A DNA stretch of 64,000 nt, taken from positions 868,001-932,000 of the forward strand of contig NZ_WIPK01000001.1 of the NCBI RefSeq assembly GCF_012922555.1, given 5' to 3'. The notes below the pieces were generated by a model. The model saw nothing but the letters and a program-made list of their open reading frames with translations, had not been told where the DNA came from and ran no database searches. The position numbers and the translations under genes are program-made. The DNA is from Paraclostridium dentum. Lineage in GTDB: Bacteria > Bacillota > Clostridia > Peptostreptococcales > Peptostreptococcaceae. Shown here piece after piece: positions 57,896 to 64,000 of the stretch (position 1 is the stretch's first letter; every line of letters begins with the position of its first letter).

Positions 57896-59062
57896 TTACA
57901 TATTATCTACTGCATTTTTTAATCTTTCTAAAGCTTCTTTAACAGTAGATATCGGGCACCCTATATTCATTCTCATAAATCCACTGCCACCTTTTCCAAA
58001 AGCTGTTCCAGTACTTAGTGCTAATTTAGCCTTTTCAAGGAAAAATCTTTCTAATTCTTCATCCGATAATCCCAATTCTCTACAGTCTAACCAAGTTAAA
58101 AATGTTCCTTCTTGCTTTATTACTTTAATTTTAGGTACATTTTCATTTATAAATTTTAATACATAATTATAGTTACTTTCTATATATTCAAGCAACTCTT
58201 CAAGCCATGTTTCTCCTTTGTTATATGCTGCAATTAAAGCCTCCGCACCTAAAACATTAGGAGTTGCACTGAATAGTTCTTTATATCTGCTTCTTAATTT
58301 TTCATCAGTTATAATAGCATTTGAAATATACAACCCAGCTAAGTTAAACGTTTTACTAGGAGCTGTTAAAGTTACTATGTTATCTTTATAATAAGGTGCT
58401 ACTGTTGTCAATGAAGTATGTTTATATCCCTTAAATACTAGATCTGAATGTATTTCATCACTTATTATAAAAACTTTATAACTTTCACATATTTCTACCA
58501 TTCTTTCTAGTTCTTCTTTAATCCATACTCTTCCTATCGGATTATGAGGATTGCATAATATAAGAACTTTAACACCTGTAGATATTTTATTTTCAAACTC
58601 ATCAAAATCTATTTCATATCTATTATCTTTTATAAATAATTCACTTTGAACTACATCACATTTATTTTCATTTAATACTCTAAAAAATGAATGGTAAACA
58701 GGAGATTGAACTAATACCTTATCATTTTCTTTTATTAAAATTTTCAGTAAGAAATTTATAGCAGTTACTACTCCTGGAGTGTATACTACATCTTCAACAT
58801 TTATATCTACATTATGTCTATTTCTCATCCATTTTACAACAGATTCATAATAACCATTAACTGTATCATATCCTAAATTTCCTGTAGATAGTTTATTTTG
58901 TAATGCTTTAGTTATTTCATCACAAGTTTTAAAATCCATATCTGCAATCCACATAGGAATTATGTCATCTTCATTTGTATTGAAATTTTCTTTGTATTTA
59001 TCATATTTAACAGCATTTGTTCCAAGTCTATTTACTCCCTCATTAAAACTATCCTTATACAT
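57896..59062 (-). CDS. PatB/MalY-type PLP C-S lyase or aminotransferase
   Basis: A 388-aa fold-type I PLP enzyme of the MalY/PatB class. It has IIPMWIADMDFKTCDEI at the N-terminus, TGNLGYD, LCNPHNPIGRVW (Asn and the pyridine contact) and APSKTFNLAGL with the Schiff-base lysine. Such enzymes split cystathionine or other cysteine S-conjugates to thiols, pyruvate and ammonia. The start at the second ATG (MYKDSFNEG, 59062) fits the SD GGGAGGG. It is the first gene of the operon with yqeC, mocA and moeA-like; a role in supplying sulfide or selenide for the hydroxylase cofactor is inferred only. Confidence 0.9.
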   Translation of the reverse strand: MYKDSFNEGVNRLGTNAVKYDKYKENFNTNEDDIIPMWIADMDFKTCDEITKALQNKLSTGNLGYDTVNGYYESVVKWMRNRHNVDINVEDVVYTPGVVTAINFLLKILIKENDKVLVQSPVYHSFFRVLNENKCDVVQSELFIKDNRYEIDFDEFENKISTGVKVLILCNPHNPIGRVWIKEELERMVEICESYKVFIISDEIHSDLVFKGYKHTSLTTVAPYYKDNIVTLTAPSKTFNLAGLYISNAIITDEKLRSRYKELFSATPNVLGAEALIAAYNKGETWLEELLEYIESNYNYVLKFINENVPKIKVIKQEGTFLTWLDCRELGLSDEELERFFLEKAKLALSTGTAFGKGGSGFMRMNIGCPISTVKEALERLKNAVDNM

Positions 59063-59159
59063 ACTCATCCCTCCCTGAATTTTATTTTACATATTTTAAA
59101 TTTTATATTAATCCTATAAGTTTTTCAAGTTTCATAAGAGTTTATATCTTATTTTATAC

Positions 59160-59819
59160 TTAATTTAAAGCATTTTTTGTCTTTGAAAATTTATAGATCA
59201 AATAAATGTATAGTATATCAAAGAATTGAATTAAAGCTATTATAAATAATTCAGTAGTTATTGATGGTAGCATATTAGTAAATTTTAAGATAGCAACCGT
59301 CAATGTTCCCATCCATTTGAATATAGCTATATAAATAGACTGACCTGAAGTATTTCCTCTATTCAAAAGCATACTTACAAACAATATAGACATTATTAAG
59401 TTTTGTATATTTGCAATAAACCCAGATGTTTGAGTTATATCATTATTAAATAATATAGAAAAATCATTTACAGATAAAATCATAAATAATATTGAACAAA
59501 CTAAAATAAATACAGTAAAAATGTATAGTGATTTTTTACTTATAATACCTATATATTTCCTAGATTTATATCCATATTTGAAAAAAGTATATAATATTAT
59601 TAAATCAAGTAATAACCAAGTTAAAAATATTATCTTTGCAAAAAGCAAATCTCCTGGAGGATATATAAAACTAAAAGTAAACTCCCAAGCTAGATTAAGA
59701 CTTAGCGCAAATAAAGGTATTCCATAAGTTTTATCTTTAAAGCTTTTATGTATTATCAATATATAAGCTATAATCCAAAATACTCCACACAAAACTTGTA
59801 AACATAATTCAAATTTCAA
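59160..59819 (-). CDS. transmembrane-type terpene cyclase family protein
   Basis: A 219-aa protein with seven hydrophobic segments, starting at a TTG (59819) after GGTGG. The N-terminal part reads GVFWIIAYILIIHKSFKDKTYGIPLFALSLNLAWEFTFSF (quoted in pieces: GIPLFALSLNLAWEFTF), followed by WLLLDLIILYTFF. The Glu in WEF and the Asp in LLLDLI match the catalytic acids of the Pyr4-like integral-membrane terpene cyclases, and bacterial homologues are annotated under that name. No prenyltransferase or other terpenoid genes lie nearby, so its substrate is unknown. Single gene. Confidence 0.6.
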   Translation of the reverse strand: MKFELCLQVLCGVFWIIAYILIIHKSFKDKTYGIPLFALSLNLAWEFTFSFIYPPGDLLFAKIIFLTWLLLDLIILYTFFKYGYKSRKYIGIISKKSLYIFTVFILVCSILFMILSVNDFSILFNNDITQTSGFIANIQNLIMSILFVSMLLNRGNTSGQSIYIAIFKWMGTLTVAILKFTNMLPSITTELFIIALIQFFDILYIYLIYKFSKTKNALN

Positions 59820-59913
59820 ATTTCCACCCCTATATTAAATCTATTATATAAATTTGTATATATAACTATTACTATTCTCTATAATTAACAAATTATAAAT
59901 CATTATTAAAATT

Positions 59914-59948
59914 AAAAAGACCTATACACTTAGTATAGGTCTTTTTTT
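59914..59948 (-). terminator. terminator after the aspartate-type aminotransferase gene
   Basis: Stem AAAAAGACCTATAC / GTATAGGTCTTTTT with a 5-nt loop and T-run. Confidence 0.85.
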
Positions 59949-59960
59949 TGCATTTATTTA

Positions 59961-61154
59961 TTATCTATCTAATTTTAAGTAAGCTTCTAATCCTTCTTTT
60001 AATATCTTAGCTGCTTTTGATAAGTCTTCTTTATTTAATATATAAGCAAGTCTTATCTCGTCAACTCCAAGACCTTTAGTCTTATAGAATCCTTCAGCAG
60101 GACAAGGCATTACTGTCTCTCCATCGATTTCAAAATCGCTTAGCATCCATTTAACAAAATCATCAGCACTCTTAACCGGTAACTTAGCTACTATATAGAA
60201 TGCTCCTGTTGGCTTTTTACATATAACACCAGGAACTTTTACAAGCTCATTGTATAAAACATCTCTTCTTTCTCTATACTCTTCATTTACTTCTGTTAAG
60301 TAAGAATTTGGAGTTTTGTAAAGTTCTACTGCTCCAATTTGCTCTAATGTAGGAACTGATAATCTAGCTTGACAAAGTTTTAATATTTCACCCATAAATT
60401 CTTTGTTTTTAGAAGCTAAAGAACCTATTCTAGATCCACATGCACTATATCTTTTAGATACACTGTCTACTATTATAACTCTATCTTCTACTTCTTTAAC
60501 ATTTCCTAAACTAGTGTAGTCTCCCTCATATACAAACTCTCTATAAACTTCATCTGCTATTATCCATAACTCATGTTCTTTAGCTATATCAGATATCATG
60601 TCTATTTCTTCTTTAGTATAAACTACTCCACTTGGGTTTCCTGGATTTGAGAATAATATAGCACGAGTATTTCCATCTATCTTAGATACGATTTCCTCTT
60701 TAGAAGGTAAGTGGAATCCGTTTTCAGCAAAAGTAGTTATTGGCTTTATTTCAACTCCAACTGCATTTGCAAAACTATTATAGTTTGAATAGAATGGTTC
60801 AGGTACTAATATATTGTCCCCTTCATTACATATAGTTAACATTGTAAAGAATAAAGCTTCACTACCACCGTTTAATATTAATATATCTTCTAAATCAAAG
60901 TTTATATCGTATTCTCTGTAGTATTTTTGTATTGCTTCTCTAAGTTCATGTAAACCTTCTGATAAAGCGTACTCTAAAACTTCTTCTTTGTTGTTAGCTA
61001 TTGCCTCGAAAAAGTTTTCCGGAGTTTTAATATCTGGTTGTCCTATATTTAAATGATATACTTTTTTCCCTTGTTTTTTAGCTTGTGCTGCATAAGTTAA
61101 TAGCTCCATTATAGTTGAAGCTTCTACTGATTTTATTCTTGAAGAAAATTTCAT
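59961..61154 (-). CDS. pyridoxal-phosphate aminotransferase (AspC/AlaT-type)
   Basis: A 397-aa class I/II aminotransferase. Motifs are LNIGQPDIKTPENFFEAI, SNPGNPSGVVYTKEEID (Asn for PLP), DEVYREFVYEG (Asp) and VDSVSKRYSACGSRIGSLA with the Schiff-base lysine and the arginine of SKRYS...R. It transfers amino groups between aspartate, alanine or aromatic amino acids and 2-oxoglutarate. Its close neighbour, in the opposite direction, is the sulfurtransferase gene. Monocistronic. Confidence 0.93.
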   Translation of the reverse strand: MKFSSRIKSVEASTIMELLTYAAQAKKQGKKVYHLNIGQPDIKTPENFFEAIANNKEEVLEYALSEGLHELREAIQKYYREYDINFDLEDILILNGGSEALFFTMLTICNEGDNILVPEPFYSNYNSFANAVGVEIKPITTFAENGFHLPSKEEIVSKIDGNTRAILFSNPGNPSGVVYTKEEIDMISDIAKEHELWIIADEVYREFVYEGDYTSLGNVKEVEDRVIIVDSVSKRYSACGSRIGSLASKNKEFMGEILKLCQARLSVPTLEQIGAVELYKTPNSYLTEVNEEYRERRDVLYNELVKVPGVICKKPTGAFYIVAKLPVKSADDFVKWMLSDFEIDGETVMPCPAEGFYKTKGLGVDEIRLAYILNKEDLSKAAKILKEGLEAYLKLDR

Positions 61155-61399
61155 ATTTTTGCCTCCTAATTGTCCCTTTAATTATATTGATGTATGTGGT
61201 ATACAATATTTCTTCTTTACCCATATTCTAACATATTAAAACAAATTAGTTAAACGTTTTTTTCAGATATTAAAAAGTTATTATTTTCTGTATTTTAAGT
61301 AAATTTCATAAACTATTGAAAATTACTCAATCTAAGTATATATTATTTACATAAGTTGTGAAAACAATTACATAAATTTTAATATTTTGGAGGGTGTTT

Positions 61400-62245
61400 A
61401 TGACAAACTTAGTTAATGCTAAATGGTTAAAAGAAAATTTAAATAATGAAAATCTAGTTATTGTCGATTGTAGATTTGACTTAATGGATAAAGAATATGG
61501 TAAAAAAAGTTATGAAAAAAATCATATAAAAGGTGCAGTTAGAATTGATATAGAAACTGAATTATCTAGTAAAGTTCAAGAACATGGAGGTAGACATCCA
61601 CTTCCTACTGTAGACGAATTAAAAAGCACTTTTGAAAACTTAGGTATAAATAATAATTCAGTAGTTGTTTGCTATGATGAAGGAGATTTAGCTGGTCCAT
61701 CTAGACTATGGTGGACTTTAAAGTATCTAGGTCATGATAAGGTATATGTTTTAGACGGTGGAATAAATGCATTCATTGAAATTGGTGGAGATACTAATAA
61801 TGAAGTTCCTACAGTTTCTAAAAATGGAGAGTTTGTAGTTAATGTAAATGATTCAATGAGAGTTGATATGAACTATGTAAAAGAAAGATTATATAAAGAC
61901 GGGGTTGCTATAATAGACTCTAGAGAACATAAAAGATACCTAGGTGAATTTGAACCTGTAGATAGAAAAGCTGGTCATATTCCTAGTGCGATGAATTATT
62001 TTTGGATGGATATATTAGAAAAAAATGATGATAGCGTAAATATAAAATCTGTAGAAGATTTAAAAAAACACTTTGAAAAGTTGAATGAGTTTGACGAGGT
62101 TATAGTTTATTGCGGATCTGGTATAACTGCTTGTCCTAACAGTTTAGCACTTAGCGAAAGCGGAATAAAGCATAAAGTTTACTCTGGAAGTTTTAGTGAT
62201 TGGGTAAGCTATGATGATAATGATGTAAATACTACAATTCAATAA
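61400..62245 (+). CDS. sulfurtransferase, two rhodanese domains (thiosulfate/3-mercaptopyruvate type)
   Basis: A 281-aa tandem rhodanese. I start at the ATG 61400 (MTNLVNAKWLKENL) after GGAGGG; the earlier in-frame GTG lies inside that site. Domain 1 (to about 140) is inactive at the Cys position (CYDEGDLAGPSRLWWTLKYLG). Domain 2 carries the active loop YCGSGITACPNSLAL with the catalytic cysteine. It transfers sulfane sulfur to cyanide or other acceptors. A link to cofactor sulfuration in the nearby molybdenum gene cluster is possible but not shown. Confidence 0.9.
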   Translation: MTNLVNAKWLKENLNNENLVIVDCRFDLMDKEYGKKSYEKNHIKGAVRIDIETELSSKVQEHGGRHPLPTVDELKSTFENLGINNNSVVVCYDEGDLAGPSRLWWTLKYLGHDKVYVLDGGINAFIEIGGDTNNEVPTVSKNGEFVVNVNDSMRVDMNYVKERLYKDGVAIIDSREHKRYLGEFEPVDRKAGHIPSAMNYFWMDILEKNDDSVNIKSVEDLKKHFEKLNEFDEVIVYCGSGITACPNSLALSESGIKHKVYSGSFSDWVSYDDNDVNTTIQ

Positions 62246-62252
62246 TAAAAAT

Positions 62253-62293
62253 AAAAAGGATGTTTCAAGTTTTATTGAAATCATCCTTTTTTG
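62253..62293. terminator. bidirectional terminator
   Basis: Stem AAAAAGGATG / CATCCTTTTT plus inner TTTCAA/TTGAAA, between the sulfurtransferase and the convergent 62301 gene. Confidence 0.8.
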
Positions 62294-62300
62294 TTTTTAT

Positions 62301-62594
62301 TTATACATTTTTAACAAGTTCTCTTTCAGCTTCTTTTTTATCCATGTATTCATTTAATCTTTTTTCTGCTATAACTTTTATTTCATCAAAACTCATTTTA
62401 TTTTCCTTATTTTTAACTATCTCCATCCCAATTTCAAGCAACTGTTGATCCGTAAATTTACTTTGTATGTACTCCTCTATTCTTGGTATATCTTTAGGCT
62501 CTATATCTTTGTATACTTGTGTCATAGCTATTAAGCTATTGACTAAGTTAAAATCTGTTACTAAACTTAGTTTGCTTAAGTCTAAATTTTTCAT
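62301..62594 (-). CDS. uncharacterised 97-aa helical protein
   Basis: A small, charged, almost all-helical protein. It starts MKNLDLSKLSLVTDF and contains IEEYIQSKFTDQQLLEIG followed by a long Lys/Glu helix (EIKVIAEKRLNEYMDKKEAERELV). No cysteine, signal peptide or membrane helix. The ATG follows GGGGGA. I recognise no family. It is monocistronic, with a terminator shared with the sulfurtransferase gene. Confidence 0.7.
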   Translation of the reverse strand: MKNLDLSKLSLVTDFNLVNSLIAMTQVYKDIEPKDIPRIEEYIQSKFTDQQLLEIGMEIVKNKENKMSFDEIKVIAEKRLNEYMDKKEAERELVKNV

Positions 62595-62672
62595 ACATAT
62601 CCCCCATTTTCTTATTGATAATACTATTATAGCACATCATTAACACAATTTTCTTAATATTACATATTTTAA

Positions 62673-63479
62673 TTATTTAGATTTAGATAAAAATTTCGTA
62701 GCAAAATCTACACATTCTCTCTGAGACATCAATTTACAATTTGCATTTCCTATTTTATAGTTTATAACCTTGTGATTATTTTCAAAAACTTCTCCAATAT
62801 ATCCAAAACAATCAGAATCTACTTCTAAATCTTCGAATTCTTTCCATACTCTCATTCCATTTTCTAGTATAGGTGCTCCTGATATAAATGTTTCTCTGCA
62901 ATTACTCCTATACTCACTTAAATGAAATGATGTATTATTTTCATAAGGTACACCTAATAGAAGAACATATCCGTCTAAATCGTAAATTCTAGCTAATGGT
63001 GATTTTTCTGATAATCCATATTCTAAACTATGGTTATTTGTTATAAATTCTTTATCTTTTCCATAAGCACTAAATGAAACTTGCGGATGATTACTTCTTG
63101 TTACTCCTTCATAACTTATAAAAGTTTGTGCTATTATTCCCATTCCTCTACATGGAGTTGTTAATTTATTAAAAGCGGGCATTTCATCTTTTATAATTTC
63201 ATGCCAGCTTTCAGGAACAGGTGGATTGCACCAATATATTGGGTCAGAATAGTCTCCAGTATGACTAGGCATAACTATATTGCCATTTTCTCCTACAGCC
63301 TCTAAAAGAGCATCTATAACAGATATAGGCCCTCCACAAACCCATCCAATCGAACTTAGAGATGAGTGTACTATAATTGTCATACCTTCTTTAACTCCCA
63401 TAGCTTTTAGATCTTTAAGTAAACTTGTTTTTGTATTAATTTTTAAACTTGATTTAATTATATTCTCTTCATTCCTCAT
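62673..63479 (-). CDS. AAC(3)-family N-acetyltransferase
   Basis: A 268-aa protein of the aminoglycoside 3-N-acetyltransferase family (antibiotic_NAT). The start is the second ATG (MRNEENIIKSSL, 63479), with GAGGGA just upstream; the first ATG is too close. Family pieces are GMTIIVHSSLSSIGWVCGG, GNIVMPSHTGDYSDP, PAFNKLTTPCRGMGIIAQTFI, SFSAYGKDKEF and LLLGVPYENNTSFHLSEY. Many chromosomal members (YokD-like) acetylate unknown substrates, so resistance cannot be asserted from this alone. Confidence 0.9.
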   Translation of the reverse strand: MRNEENIIKSSLKINTKTSLLKDLKAMGVKEGMTIIVHSSLSSIGWVCGGPISVIDALLEAVGENGNIVMPSHTGDYSDPIYWCNPPVPESWHEIIKDEMPAFNKLTTPCRGMGIIAQTFISYEGVTRSNHPQVSFSAYGKDKEFITNNHSLEYGLSEKSPLARIYDLDGYVLLLGVPYENNTSFHLSEYRSNCRETFISGAPILENGMRVWKEFEDLEVDSDCFGYIGEVFENNHKVINYKIGNANCKLMSQRECVDFATKFLSKSK

Positions 63480-63709
63480 AATATCCCTCATTTAATTTTT
63501 CAATTTATTATAAATTCGATAAAAATAATTTCAAACCTTTTAATATATAGTTAATTTTATATAATCAATAAAAAATTCGCTTCGCTCATGTCGCCAACGA
63601 CTCCGTCCGTTGCTCAAAATATCATTTTTTACTTTCACCAAAACATTTATATAGCTATGTTACATAAGTTATCCACAAAACTTAGTTAAGTAAAATTTCC
63701 TTAAGCGTA
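63480..63709. other. intergenic region with a GC-rich 40-bp block
   Basis: About 230 bp without a gene, AT-rich except for 63576-63615. That 40-bp segment has 60% G+C (24 of 40) in DNA that is otherwise well below 35%, and is described as a separate entry. Confidence 0.5.
63576..63615. repeat. GC-rich 40-bp element, possible dispersed repeat
   Basis: TTCGCTTCGCTCATGTCGCC (63576-63595) continues to CCGTTGCTC at 63615. It includes the direct repeat TTCGC-TTCGC and a CAACG/CGTTG inverted pair (63594-63598 and 63607-63611). The composition is unlike the flanks. It may be a repeated intergenic element or a remnant of one; copies elsewhere cannot be seen in this window. Confidence 0.45.
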
Positions 63710-63740
63710 AAAAAGTTAGGATAATTATCCTAACTTTTAT
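63710..63740. terminator. terminator at the end of the xdh-type gene
   Basis: A near-perfect palindrome AAAAGTTAGGATAA / TTATCCTAACTTTT over 28 bp, with A and T flanks, overlapping the stop codon. Confidence 0.85.
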
Positions 63741-64000
63741 TTATTCATTTCCATAAATACCTTCTCAGGTGTTATAGGAAGCGTATTAACTCTAACTCCA
63801 CAAGCATTATATACAGATTCTTGTATAGCCGGTAGTGGTGTGTTTATAACAACTTCTCCTACTGATTTCGCTCCAAATGGACCTGTTGGTTCATTAGTTT
63901 CTACAAAATCTACAATGACATTTCCGACATCACATCTAGCAGGTATTTTGTATTGCATAAATGTATTTGTATCCATGTGTCCGTCATCTGTATGTCTAAC
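63737..64000 (-). CDS. xanthine dehydrogenase-type molybdopterin-binding subunit, C-terminal end
   Basis: The last 87 codons of a large gene that enters from the right edge. The frame is open to 64000 and reads VRHTDDGHMDTNTFMQYKIP, then GPFGAKSVGEVVINTPLP and GVRVNTLPITPEKVFMEM. FGAKSVGE is the motif that holds the catalytic glutamate of molybdenum hydroxylases (xanthine dehydrogenase family), and LPITPEKV is the usual end. Such subunits need the YqeC/MocA/MoeA-type accessory genes found at 55.5-58 kb. Selenium dependence is inferred from those genes, not seen in this fragment. Confidence 0.88.
   Translation of the reverse strand, partial: VRHTDDGHMDTNTFMQYKIPARCDVGNVIVDFVETNEPTGPFGAKSVGEVVINTPLPAIQESVYNACGVRVNTLPITPEKVFMEMNK

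Noticed and set aside
62673..63479. Clinically relevant aminoglycoside resistance gene
   Set aside because: The AAC(3) family includes many chromosomal YokD-like enzymes with other or unknown substrates; sequence alone does not support a resistance claim.
1..64000. CRISPR array, prophage, transposon, tRNA or rRNA genes
   Set aside because: No regularly spaced repeats, integrase, transposase, phage structural genes, or cloverleaf/rRNA sequences were found on reading both strands.

Overview
The window is low-GC, gene-dense chromosomal DNA from a Firmicute of the class Clostridia. Strong Shine-Dalgarno sites, frequent TTG and GTG starts, U-rich hairpin terminators, a T-box leader, a KorDABC ferredoxin oxidoreductase and accessory genes for selenium-dependent molybdenum hydroxylases all fit an anaerobic, amino-acid- and purine-using member of the Peptostreptococcaceae. 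That family assignment is inferred from gene content, not from a marker gene. I see no rRNA, tRNA, prophage, insertion sequence or CRISPR array.

Layout. (1) 1-8.2 kb, minus strand: a two-component system (YesM/YesN type), a BMP-family nucleoside-binding protein, then pdp, deoC, punA, nupC and a short transaldolase/F6P aldolase. This is a nucleoside and deoxyribose catabolic unit with two CcpA-like boxes and a pair of direct repeats suited to the AraC-type response regulator. (2) 8.3-12 kb: a membrane 4Fe-4S protein, an unusual NlpC/P60 peptidase, a hydrolase and a ClC chloride/proton antiporter. (3) 12.2-14.9 kb, plus strand: a T-box that reads as histidine-specific, controlling a three-gene amino-acid ABC transporter, followed by a 35-residue membrane peptide. 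(4) 14.9-21.9 kb: an orphan GHKL kinase, a second NupC, a NifX-like protein, a YczE protein and three short-chain dehydrogenases divergent from an HxlR regulator. (5) 21.9-29.8 kb: an HD hydrolase, a 1189-residue multi-AAA+ protein in an operon with a YhaM-like nuclease, a DUF4097 protein, an ArsR regulator and dCMP deaminase. (6) 29.8-35.8 kb: SurE, RpiR, the glutamate carrier GltS and KorDABC. The gltS promoter carries a perfect dyad around its -10 and a near-consensus CodY box. (7) 36-49.2 kb: RNA-modification enzymes, an AI-2E-type exporter, a MATE pump with its MarR repressor and operators, several uncharacterised proteins, a zinc-ribbon microprotein, an LRAT-fold protein and an alanine/glycine symporter. 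(8) 49.6-55.4 kb: a fused binding-protein/permease ABC transporter with a CodY box, a stress-type dehydrogenase and an asymmetric ABC-F protein. (9) 55.5-64 kb: a MalY - YqeC - MocA - MoeA-like operon, a membrane terpene-cyclase-family protein, an aminotransferase, a sulfurtransferase, an AAC(3)-family acetyltransferase and the 3' end of a xanthine-dehydrogenase-type molybdenum subunit.

How it fits together. Nucleosides are imported, phosphorolysed and their sugars fed to glycolysis. Freed purines could be oxidised by the molybdenum hydroxylase cut off at the right edge, whose cofactor maturation genes lie in the same region. Glutamate imported by GltS can be converted to 2-oxoglutarate and oxidised by Kor with ferredoxin reduction. 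Amino-acid uptake genes carry T-box or CodY signals. The points most worth following up are the BMP protein next to a two-component system, the four-module AAA+ protein, the ABC-F protein with one degenerate ATP site, the terminator that hides an SD ahead of the LRAT-fold gene, and the 19-bp palindrome inside yqeC.
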